A DNA stretch of 64,000 nt, from positions 62,001-126,000 of the forward strand of contig NZ_JBHRTR010000037.1 in NCBI RefSeq assembly GCF_042646425.1, read 5' to 3'. Every line of letters starts with the position of its first letter. The first letter of the stretch is position 1. Below are positions 26,604 to 33,366 of this stretch, one piece after another. The translations under genes and the position numbers were made by a program. The notes under the pieces were generated by a model. That model did no database searches, was not told the DNA's origin, and worked only from the letters and a program-made list of their open reading frames with translations. This DNA is from Marinibaculum pumilum. Lineage in GTDB: Bacteria; Pseudomonadota; Alphaproteobacteria; Ferrovibrionales; Ferrovibrionaceae.

Positions 26604-26635
26604 CGGGTCGCGATCCGATCTCGTGATCCGACCCG
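26604..26635 (-). promoter_or_regulatory. Inverted repeat in the rpsU leader
   Basis: CGGGTCGCGATC and GATCCGACCCG pair with one bulged base around a ~9-base loop, about 50-80 bp before the rpsU GTG. It could be a leader hairpin or an operator. There is no T tract, so it is not a simple attenuator. Confidence 0.35.
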
Positions 26636-26815
26636 ACGGTGCGGGTGGCGCCGACCAGGCCGGCCGCCCATTGCTTAACGGATTGGGGACGGGTCTGTAG
26701 CACAACCGCACCGACATGTGAAGCCGCCGACGATGGCATTCCCGTGACACGACCGGGCATGTCGCGGCGGTGGCGCCGATTGCCGGAAGCCGGCCGGGCC
26801 GCCATATTCCCAGGC

Positions 26816-27364
26816 ATGAGCGTGCTGACCCTCCTCCCTGACGATGCGCCGTTGCTGCGGCAGGTGGCGGCCCCGGTGGCCGATCCCGCCGCGCCGGAAA
26901 TCGCCAGGCTTGCCCGCGACCTGGCGGAGACGATGCAGGCCGCGCAGGGACGCGGCATCGCCGCGCCGCAGGTCGGGATCGGCCTGCGGATGATCCATTT
27001 CGCGGCTTTGGGTGGCTTCACGACCCTGTGCAACCCGGGCTATGTGCCGCTGGACGCGGTGCTGGAAGGCGGCTTCGAGGGCTGCCTGTCGCTGCCCGGC
27101 TGTCGCGGTACGGTGCCGCGCTGGTCGCGCATCGCCTATTGGGGGGTGACGCCGCAGGGACAGCGGGTGGAGCGCGAGGCCGACGGCATGCATGCCCGGG
27201 TCGTCCAGCACGAGGTCGACCATCTGCTCGGCATCCTCTATCCGGACCGGATGGCGCCGGGCACGCCGCTGCTGGATGCGGCGGTCCTGAACGCAACGGT
27301 GGCGAACACCACGATGGAAGCGGCGGCGCCGCGCGCGGCCCCCGGACGGAAGGAGACGGCCTGA
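26816..27364 (+). CDS. def: Peptide deformylase
   Basis: This is a 182-residue metalloenzyme that removes the formyl group from nascent N-terminal methionine. All three family motifs are present: GIAAPQVGIG (residues 48-57), EGCLSLPG with metal ligand Cys90, and QHEVDHLLG with ligands His132 and His136 and catalytic Glu133. Motif 1 begins GRGIAAPQVG in place of the usual GxGLAAPQ, a conservative change. Genomes of this group often carry more than one deformylase; this copy stands beside COQ9, not beside fmt, so it may be the accessory one. Confidence 0.93.
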   Translation: MSVLTLLPDDAPLLRQVAAPVADPAAPEIARLARDLAETMQAAQGRGIAAPQVGIGLRMIHFAALGGFTTLCNPGYVPLDAVLEGGFEGCLSLPGCRGTVPRWSRIAYWGVTPQGQRVEREADGMHARVVQHEVDHLLGILYPDRMAPGTPLLDAAVLNATVANTTMEAAAPRAAPGRKETA

Positions 27365-27366
27365 CC

Positions 27367-28188
27367 ATGCCGGAAGCCAACGGACCCGAATCGCCGACAG
27401 CGGCCACGCCCCTGCCCCCGCTCGGCCCCGCGCCCGACCTGGAGGAGCGCGACCGTCGCCGCCGCGAGGTGCTGGCGGCGGTACTGCCCCATATCCCCTT
27501 CGACGGCTGGACCGAGGCGGCGCTGGGCGCCGCCGCCCGCGACCTGGACTGCAGCCCGGCCGAGCTGCGCCGGGTCTTCCCCGGCGGCGTGCCGGACGTG
27601 ATCGCCTTCTGGGTGGCGGAGGCGGACCGCCGGATGCTGCAGGAACTGGAGGCGCTGGACCTGCCGTCGATGCGGATCCGGGAGCGGATCGCCACCGCGG
27701 TGCGGGTGCGGCTGGAAGCCCACACCGCAGACAAGGAGGCGGTGCGCCGGGCGCTGGGCCGGCAGGCTGCGCCCGACCAGGCGCTGCAATCGGTGCTGGG
27801 CCTGTACCGCACCGTCGACGCCATGTGGTATGCCGCAGGCGATACTGCGACCGACTGGAACTTCTACACCAAGCGGGCGCTGCTGGCCGGTGTCTACGGC
27901 TCCACCCTGCTGTACTGGCTGCAGGACCAGTCGGAGGGCGCCGCCGCGACCTGGACCTTCCTGGATCGCCGGATCGACGACGTGATGCGGATCCAGAAGC
28001 TGCGCGGGCGGCTGGACAAGGTCGCCGACCGTCTGCCGAACCCGTTCCGCCTGCTGCGGCCGTTCCAGGCCGGCGGCACGGGGATGTACCCCTCTGCCGG
28101 TGCCTATCCCCAGTCCGGTGCCTATCCCCCGTCCGATTCCTATCCCCAGTCCGGTTCCTATTCGGCGGAACCCACCGGCCGGCGATAG
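27367..28188 (+). CDS. COQ9 family protein (ubiquinone biosynthesis)
   Basis: This 273-residue protein resembles COQ9, a TetR-fold lipid-binding protein that helps hydroxylation steps of ubiquinone synthesis. Conserved segments are RREVLAAVLPHIPFDGWTE (about residues 35-53), YRTVDAMWYAAGDTATDWNFYTKRALLAGVY (~146-176) and STLLYWLQDQS. The C-terminal ~35 residues are a low-complexity tail of four hexapeptide units of the type YPQSGA, encoded by 18-bp repeats (28086-28165). The start ATG lies 2 bp after the deformylase stop. Confidence 0.9.
   Translation: MPEANGPESPTAATPLPPLGPAPDLEERDRRRREVLAAVLPHIPFDGWTEAALGAAARDLDCSPAELRRVFPGGVPDVIAFWVAEADRRMLQELEALDLPSMRIRERIATAVRVRLEAHTADKEAVRRALGRQAAPDQALQSVLGLYRTVDAMWYAAGDTATDWNFYTKRALLAGVYGSTLLYWLQDQSEGAAATWTFLDRRIDDVMRIQKLRGRLDKVADRLPNPFRLLRPFQAGGTGMYPSAGAYPQSGAYPPSDSYPQSGSYSAEPTGRR
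28086..28165 (+). repeat. 18-bp coding repeats in the COQ9 tail
   Basis: Four imperfect 18-bp units of the form TATCCCCAGTCCGGTGCC encode YPSAGA, YPQSGA, YPPSDS and YPQSGS. They form the disordered C-terminal tail and are not part of the conserved COQ9 fold. Confidence 0.75.
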
Positions 28189-28206
28189 GCCGGTCCCGCG
28201 GCGGCG

Positions 28207-29358
28207 TCAGGCCGGGACGGGCGGCCGGGCGAACGGATAGAGCTTGGTCAGGTGGCCCATCTTGCGGCCGGGCCGTGCCTCCGCCTTGCCGTAGACATGG
28301 ACATGCCAGCCGGGCCGGGCGGCATAGCGCTCCCAGAGGCCGATCTGGTCGCCGATCAGGTTGAACATCACCGCGTTCGACCGCCGGCGGGTCGGCGCCA
28401 GCGGCAGGCCGCAAGCGGCGCGGACGGCCTGCTCGAACTGGCTGGTCTCCGCCGCCTCGATCGTCCAGTGGCCGGAATTGTGGACCCGTGGCGCCATCTC
28501 GTTGACCGCCAGGTTGCCGCGCCGGGTGACGAAGAACTCGACGGCCAGGACGCCGACGATGCCCAGCGCGCCGGCCAGGCGCACCGCCATTGCCGTCGCC
28601 GCCTGCCCGATCGGCGTGGGCACGCGCGCCGGCACGACCGTTCGGACCAGAATCCCGTCCTGGTGCAGGTTCTCCACCGGGACATAGGCCACCAGGCGGC
28701 CGTCCACCCCCCGTGCCACGATCACCGAGATCTCGGTGCGTAGCTGTACCCTTGCCTCCAGGATGCAGCCGCTGCCGCCGAACGCGGCCAGGGCCTCGCG
28801 CGCGTCGCGCTCGCTCTCCACCAGCGCCTGTCCCTTGCCGTCATAGCCCATGCGGCGGGTCTTCAGGATGGCGGGCAGGCCGGTCTCCTGCAGGGCGGCC
28901 TTCAGGTCCGCCTCGCTGTCGACGGCGGCATAGCGGGCGGTCGGGATGCCCTGCGCGCGCACGAAGTCCTTTTCCCGCAGCCGGTCCTGGGTGATGCCCA
29001 GGACGGCGGCGCCCGGCCGCACCGGCAGCTTGCCGGCGAGGTAGTCCAGGCTGGCCTGCGGCACATTCTCGAATTCCAGGGTGACGACATCGACCTCCCG
29101 GGCGAAATGCGCCAGGGCCCGCTTGTTGTCGAAATCGTTGCAATGGTGCTTGGCGCTGACATGGGCCGCCGGGGCCAGCGGGTCGGGGTCGTAGACATGG
29201 CAGCGATAGCCCAGGGTGGCAGCCGACAGCGCCATCATGCGGCCGAGCTGGCCGCCGCCCAGGATGCCGATCGTGCCACCCGGCCGGATCACCCTGTCGC
29301 GGACAGCTTCATCCTCCGCCACCGCGGCGGCCGGCGCTGCGGCCTTGCGCGCATTCAT
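28207..29358 (-). CDS. purK: N5-carboxyaminoimidazole ribonucleotide synthase
   Basis: This is a 383-residue ATP-grasp enzyme that converts AIR, bicarbonate and ATP to N5-CAIR in purine synthesis. GTIGILGGGQLGRMMALSA (about residues 28-46), LKTRRMGYDGKGQ, EFENVP and VNEMAPRVHNSGHWTIEA are all diagnostic. The chosen ATG is 4 bp after the purE stop codon. The first ~25 residues are an Ala-rich extension before the conserved core. Confidence 0.96.
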   Translation of the reverse strand: MNARKAAAPAAAVAEDEAVRDRVIRPGGTIGILGGGQLGRMMALSAATLGYRCHVYDPDPLAPAAHVSAKHHCNDFDNKRALAHFAREVDVVTLEFENVPQASLDYLAGKLPVRPGAAVLGITQDRLREKDFVRAQGIPTARYAAVDSEADLKAALQETGLPAILKTRRMGYDGKGQALVESERDAREALAAFGGSGCILEARVQLRTEISVIVARGVDGRLVAYVPVENLHQDGILVRTVVPARVPTPIGQAATAMAVRLAGALGIVGVLAVEFFVTRRGNLAVNEMAPRVHNSGHWTIEAAETSQFEQAVRAACGLPLAPTRRRSNAVMFNLIGDQIGLWERYAARPGWHVHVYGKAEARPGRKMGHLTKLYPFARPPVPA

Positions 29359-29362
29359 CGGT

Positions 29363-29884
29363 TCAGCCCTCGTCCGGCAGGTCCATCGGCGCATCCGCCA
29401 CCGCGTCGGTGCGGGCCTGGCGCCATTCGGCGAGGCGGCGCTGCAGTTCGGCATCCTGCAGCGCCAGAACCGACGCGGCCAGCAGCCCGGCATTGACCGC
29501 GCCCGCGCGGCCGATGGCCAGGGTGCCGACCGGCACGCCGGCAGGCATCTGGACGATCGACAGCAGGGAATCGAGGCCCGACAGGCTGCGGCTCTGGACC
29601 GGCACCCCGAACACCGGCAGCACCGTCATGGCCGCCACCATGCCCGGCAGATGGGCGGCGCCGCCGGCACCCGCGATGATCGCCTGCACGCCCCGGTCCG
29701 CGGCGCGCTTCGCGTAGTCGACCATCCGGTCCGGGGTCCGGTGGGCGGAGACGATGCGCGCCTCGTGCGGCACCTCCAGCTCCCGCAGGACTTCCGCGGC
29801 GTGGCGCATGGTCGGCCAGTCGGACTGGCTGCCCATGACGATGCCGACCAGGGGATAGTCGGAAGAAGGATAGACTTCGGACAC
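29363..29884 (-). CDS. purE: N5-CAIR mutase
   Basis: This 173-residue PurE converts N5-CAIR to CAIR. PLVGIVMGSQSDWPTMRHA begins at about residue 9, then SAHRTPDRMVDYAKRA, AIIAGAGGAAHLPGMVA and GVPVQSRSLSGLDSLLSIVQMP. The GTG at 29884 was chosen because AAAGGAA lies just before it; an ATG at 29908 in the same frame is an alternative. It forms a purE-purK operon with 4 bp between genes. Confidence 0.95.
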   Translation of the reverse strand: MSEVYPSSDYPLVGIVMGSQSDWPTMRHAAEVLRELEVPHEARIVSAHRTPDRMVDYAKRAADRGVQAIIAGAGGAAHLPGMVAAMTVLPVFGVPVQSRSLSGLDSLLSIVQMPAGVPVGTLAIGRAGAVNAGLLAASVLALQDAELQRRLAEWRQARTDAVADAPMDLPDEG

Positions 29885-30059
29885 GGTTCCTTTACCGATA
29901 CATGGCATAAAACGGCTGTGCCGGCTGTTTCCGGCCGGCCAACGAATTATAGTCGAGGACGGTCGGGGCACCATCAGCGAAGATGCTCCGACCGCTTCCC
30001 GGGCCCGCATCGGCGGCGGCGGGAAGCGACCAGCGGCTGCGGAGAGACGGATTGGTGGC

Positions 30060-30821
30060 ATGCGCGTAGGCAGGACGAGGCCGATCGGGGGCGTCATTGG
30101 CGCCTACCGGGCTGCGCCCGCCGGCCGGCCGGCCAGCGCCACCGCACGCCCGGCCGGCGCCGGTCCGGCGGCCGCCGCGGCGGCGCCGATCGCCGATTCC
30201 GCCGAGATCATGGGCATCCCGGCGGCCGAGCTGACCCCGCGGGTGCGCGGCGCGATCATGTCGCTGATGGCAGAGGTCGACCAGCTGCGGCAGGAACTGG
30301 CGCGGACCCGGGCGAAGCAGGCGCAGCTGGAACTGCTGGCCGACCAGGACACCCTGGTCCCGGTCCGCAACCGGCGCGCCTTCGTGCGCGACGTGGCGCG
30401 GGCGCTGTCGCTTGCGCGGCGCCAGGACAGGCCGATCTCCCTGGTCTTCATCGACCTGACCGAGTTCAAGCAGGTCAACGACGTGCACGGCCATACCGCC
30501 GGCGATGCGGCGCTGACCGCCGTGGCGGAGACCCTGGTCGCGCATACCCGGGCCGCGGACGTGGTGGGACGGCTGGGTGGCGACGAGTTCGGCGTGCTGC
30601 TGATCGATACCGACGAGGCGCAGGCCCAGGTCAAGGCCCGGGAACTGGTGGATGCGCTGCGCGCCAACCCGCTGTCCTGGAAGGGCCGCCAGATTCCGAT
30701 CCGCGCCGCCTACGGCGTCTATGAGATCGCGCCGGGTGAGGATGCCGCCACGGCGCTGGCCGCCGCCGACGAGGCAATGTATCGCCACAAGGCCGAGCAG
30801 CGCGCCGCCGTGGCTTCGTAG
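30060..30821 (+). CDS. GGDEF-domain diguanylate cyclase
   Basis: This 253-residue protein makes cyclic di-GMP. Residues 1-60 are Ala/Pro-rich and unstructured, 70-95 are a coiled coil (MAEVDQLRQELARTRAKQAQ), and ~100-253 are the GGDEF domain. The catalytic GGDEF is intact at 173-177. The product-inhibition site RAAD sits exactly five residues earlier (164-167), so an active, feedback-inhibited cyclase is likely. There is no sensor or membrane domain. It is divergent from purE and convergent with a DUF465 gene. Confidence 0.93.
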   Translation: MRVGRTRPIGGVIGAYRAAPAGRPASATARPAGAGPAAAAAAPIADSAEIMGIPAAELTPRVRGAIMSLMAEVDQLRQELARTRAKQAQLELLADQDTLVPVRNRRAFVRDVARALSLARRQDRPISLVFIDLTEFKQVNDVHGHTAGDAALTAVAETLVAHTRAADVVGRLGGDEFGVLLIDTDEAQAQVKARELVDALRANPLSWKGRQIPIRAAYGVYEIAPGEDAATALAAADEAMYRHKAEQRAAVAS

Positions 30822-30853
30822 CATCGCGCCGCGGCCGCCCGGGGGCGGACAAT

Positions 30854-30897
30854 ATCGTTCAGGCGATAGCACCGGATCGTTCAGGCGATAGCACCGG
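30854..30897. repeat. 22-bp tandem duplication between convergent genes
   Basis: A 22-bp unit beginning ATCGTTCAGGCGATAGC is present twice in perfect tandem (30854-30875 and 30876-30897). Each copy contains the small inverted repeat ATCG...CGAT. It lies between the ends of the GGDEF and DUF465 genes. Confidence 0.7.
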
Positions 30898-30946
30898 ACG
30901 GGCGGTTTCGCGGGTCAGCCAGCGCGTCTTCTGAGCAGAATTGCCT

Positions 30947-31165
30947 TTACGCAATGATGTCGGGAATCAGCTGCGATTCGAGCCGGATGATCTCGTCCTT
31001 CAGCAGAAGCTTCCGCTTCTTCATGCGCTGGATCTGCAGGTGATTGAATGTCGGGCGGTCCAGGAGCGCGTTGATCGCGTCGTCCAGGTCGCGATGCTCG
31101 GCACGCAGCTCCTCGAGCTGCCGCAACGCCTCGGCCTGGCCTTCATTCCCCTCGTCGCCGGTCAT
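30947..31165 (-). CDS. DUF465 (YdcH-like) family protein 1
   Basis: This is a 72-residue, highly charged helical protein. The family core is LRAEHRDLDDAINALLDRPTFNHLQIQRMKKRKLLLKDEIIRLE, a two-helix hairpin. DUF465 proteins are common in alphaproteobacteria and have no assigned function. The ATG at 31165 is preferred; a GTG three codons earlier is possible. A second DUF465 gene lies at 32877. Confidence 0.88.
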   Translation of the reverse strand: MTGDEGNEGQAEALRQLEELRAEHRDLDDAINALLDRPTFNHLQIQRMKKRKLLLKDEIIRLESQLIPDIIA

Positions 31166-31353
31166 CCGCTTCACATGCCTGTCGCCGGCCAGCCCCATGC
31201 CCCGGCACGCCCTTCGCTTCCCGGCGCCGCATCGGCGGCGGCGCCACATTGTCTCTGCCCGTGCGAGAGGGCATAGCTTGATACCAGGGCATAGCAGGAG
31301 CGAGGGCCGGCCGGAAGTCCCGGCGTCAGCGGCCCTGCCGGAAGGGGGCGAAG

Positions 31354-31929
31354 ATGGCTGGCGACGAGGACAAGGCGGCGCAGGGCGACGGGGCGCAGGA
31401 GGACGGAAATCCGGCGGGCCCGGCGGCGGGATTCTGGGATTTCACCCTGGATTTCTACGGCGGCGACGGGATCTCGGACTGCCTGGTCCGGCTGCAGGAC
31501 GAATGCGGCCTCGACGTGAACATGCTGCTGCTGGCGGTCTGGCGTGGCCTGCAGGGACGCCTGCTGGTCGATGCCGCGGCGGCCGAAAGGTCGATCGCCA
31601 CCTGGCGGGAGGAGGTGACGGAGCCTCTGCGCGACCTGCGGCGGCGGCTGAAGGCGGCCGGGTGGACCGCACTGCCCACCGGCCTGGTGGCTGCCGCGGA
31701 GGGGCCGTTCCGCGAGCAGCTGAAGGCATTGGAAATCGACAGCGAACGGCTCACCCAGGCCGCGCTGGAGGTGGCGCCGACCCGCGCGGCGGCGGCCGGG
31801 GCCGATGCGGCGGTCGCCGCCAACCTGGCTGCGGTGCGGGGGCTGGCGCAAGAGGCGGCGGCGCGGCAGGCGGAGCCGCTCTGCGCCGTTCTGGAGCGGG
31901 CCGCAGCGGCCTACGCCGCCCCGGCTTAG
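31354..31929 (+). CDS. TIGR02444 family protein
   Basis: This 191-residue protein has the family opening FWDFTLDFYGGDGISDCLVRLQDECGLDVNMLLLAVW (about residues 27-63). The rest is an Ala-rich helical protein (REEVTEPLRDLRRRLKAAGW). The family is widespread in Proteobacteria and uncharacterised. Its stop codon overlaps the end of the convergent ubiX gene by 4 bp. Confidence 0.88.
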   Translation: MAGDEDKAAQGDGAQEDGNPAGPAAGFWDFTLDFYGGDGISDCLVRLQDECGLDVNMLLLAVWRGLQGRLLVDAAAAERSIATWREEVTEPLRDLRRRLKAAGWTALPTGLVAAAEGPFREQLKALEIDSERLTQAALEVAPTRAAAAGADAAVAANLAAVRGLAQEAAARQAEPLCAVLERAAAAYAAPA

Positions 31930-32612
31930 CCTTCCTTGTCGGACGGGTCTGTAGCGTCCCCGGCGGCGCCCGCTGCCGCGCCCGATGGCCGGGGCCGGAC
32001 ATCCGCCGGCCCGGCATCCTCGCCCCAGCGGCGCGCCGGCAGGTCCGGCAGGTCGAACAGGTCCAGCACCCGGGCGCAGGTCTGGGTCACCATCTCGTCG
32101 ATGCCGGCGGGACGGGCATAGAAGGCCGGGACCGGCGGATAGACGATGGCTCCCATCTCTGTCACGGCGGTCATGCTGCGCAGATGGCCCAGATGCAGCG
32201 GCGTCTCCCGCAGCACCAGGACCAGCCGCCGGCGCTCCTTCAGGATGACGTCGGCGGCCCGGGTCAGCAGGCTGCCGGTGGTGCCGCTGGCGATCTCCGA
32301 CAGGGTGCGCACGGAGCAGGGGGCCACCACCATCCCCAGGGTACGGAACGAGCCGGAGGCGATCGCCGCGCCGACATGCCCGGCGGGATAGGCATAGTCG
32401 GCCATCGCCTCCACCTCGGCCCGGCGCAGGCCGGTCTCGTAGCGCAGGGTCAGCTCGCCGGCGCGGCTGACGACCAGGTGGCTCTCCACGCCGCTGCCGC
32501 GCAACAACTCCAGCAGGCGCAGGCCGTAGACGCTGCCCGAGGCGCCGCTGATCCCGACCACCATGCGAGACGGATTGGCCATGCGGGGCGGATTGGCGCT
32601 GCTGCCTGCCAT
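31926..32612 (-). CDS. ubiX: Flavin prenyltransferase UbiX
   Basis: This 228-residue UbiX makes prenylated FMN for UbiD-type decarboxylases in ubiquinone synthesis. MVVGISGASGSVYGLRLLELL holds the FMN loop, followed by VVAPCSVRTLSEIASGTTGSLLTRAADV and RRLVLVLRETPLHLGHL. The N-terminus is ambiguous because an 18-bp tandem duplication repeats the codons for ANPPRM/ANPSRM, each ending in a possible start Met. ATGs at 32612, 32582 and 32564 are all in frame, and the family usually begins near the last. About 30 C-terminal residues are a Gly/Ala-rich extension. Confidence 0.93.
   Translation of the reverse strand: MAGSSANPPRMANPSRMVVGISGASGSVYGLRLLELLRGSGVESHLVVSRAGELTLRYETGLRRAEVEAMADYAYPAGHVGAAIASGSFRTLGMVVAPCSVRTLSEIASGTTGSLLTRAADVILKERRRLVLVLRETPLHLGHLRSMTAVTEMGAIVYPPVPAFYARPAGIDEMVTQTCARVLDLFDLPDLPARRWGEDAGPADVRPRPSGAAAGAAGDATDPSDKEG
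32563..32598. repeat. 18-bp tandem duplication at the ubiX start
   Basis: ATGCGAGACGGATTGGCC (32563-32580) and ATGCGGGGCGGATTGGCG (32581-32598) are adjacent copies. Read on the minus strand they give two successive candidate start codons, each preceded by the same codons. Confidence 0.7.
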
Positions 32613-32704
32613 CACCGGCGCCCTGCTGCCTTCATCGGCCTGTCGCTTCGTGCCTGTGTCATCAAAAATCCACCTCCGGCCGGCGGGCCACCCTTACAGT
32701 GCGG

Positions 32705-32719
32705 TTAATCAGTGATTAA
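32705..32719. promoter_or_regulatory. Perfect CtrA-type box
   Basis: TTAATCAGTGATTAA is a perfect TTAA-N7-TTAA, the full CtrA binding consensus of alphaproteobacteria, and is also a perfect palindrome. It sits in the divergent region between ubiX (minus, start about 93 bp away) and the second DUF465 gene (plus, start 158 bp away). The window also encodes TrcR, another cell-cycle regulator. Confidence 0.65.
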
Positions 32720-32876
32720 ATACCTAGGGTGTAGATGTAGAGGGCAAGCGACGCCCGGCTGTTTCGGGCGTGCCTTCGCGGATCGCGGCGGGCCTGTGCC
32801 CGGTTGCGCCGCAGGCTTCGCGAGGGCTCGCTCCGAGACCGACATGCCGGGTCGCCGAGACACGGGAGCGATGCTT

Positions 32877-33047
32877 ATGACGTTGCAGACGCACATCCAG
32901 TCCTTGGCTCAGAAGCATGCTGCGATCGAAGAGACGATCGCGGAAGAGCTGAAGCGGCCCCTACCTGACGAGGCGCGCGTCGGCGCCCTGAAAAAGCAGA
33001 AACTCCGCCTCAAGGAAGAGCTTTCGCGATATCCACAGCAATCGTGA
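32877..33047 (+). CDS. DUF465 (YdcH-like) family protein 2
   Basis: This is a 56-residue charged helical protein: HIQSLAQKHAAIEETIAEEL then DEARVGALKKQKLRLKEEL, the DUF465 two-helix pattern. GGGAG lies 8 bases before this ATG; another ATG six bases earlier is too close to the ribosome site. It lies downstream of a perfect CtrA box and may be cell-cycle controlled. Function unknown. Confidence 0.85.
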   Translation: MTLQTHIQSLAQKHAAIEETIAEELKRPLPDEARVGALKKQKLRLKEELSRYPQQS

Positions 33048-33266
33048 CCCCCTGACATAGCGGCGCCGTCCCTCGCGACGGCACCGGGCAACAGCAGCAC
33101 CGGTCAACAGCACCGGGCGGGATGGCCGCCTGCGCCCGGCGGCGCGACTTCGGGCATGACACGCGCGGCGTGTCCGGCCCGATGGCGCCCGCCCGACCTG
33201 CGGGCGCGGTCGCCTGACCTGCAGGCTGGCCATGTTCCGCCCTGCGCCCGACCCTGATTGGCATCC
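33048..33266. other. Gene-free region after DUF465 gene 2
   Basis: Together with the tandem repeat that follows, this is a 319-bp stretch without a gene. It contains a GCCGTC/GACGGC hairpin near 33067-33084, possibly the DUF465 transcript end, then imperfect repeats of GCACCGGGCAACAGCA. Open frames here are low-complexity. Confidence 0.5.
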
Positions 33267-33356
33267 GCCAGGGCCGGGATCGCCAGGGCCGGGATCGCCA
33301 GGGCCGGGATCGCCAGGGCCGGGATCGCCAGGGCCGGGATCGCCAGGGCCGGGATC
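33267..33356. repeat. 15-bp tandem repeat, six copies
   Basis: Six perfect copies of GCCAGGGCCGGGATC lie 10 bp beyond the stop codon of the minus-strand acyl-CoA synthetase gene. Because the unit is a multiple of three, frames stay open and would encode ARAGI-type pentapeptides, but there is no start signal or recognisable gene. Confidence 0.9.
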
Positions 33357-33366
33357 GGGGCCTGTG

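Noticed and set aside
33267..33356. CRISPR array
   Set aside because: Units are 15 bp and directly adjacent, with no spacers and no cas genes.
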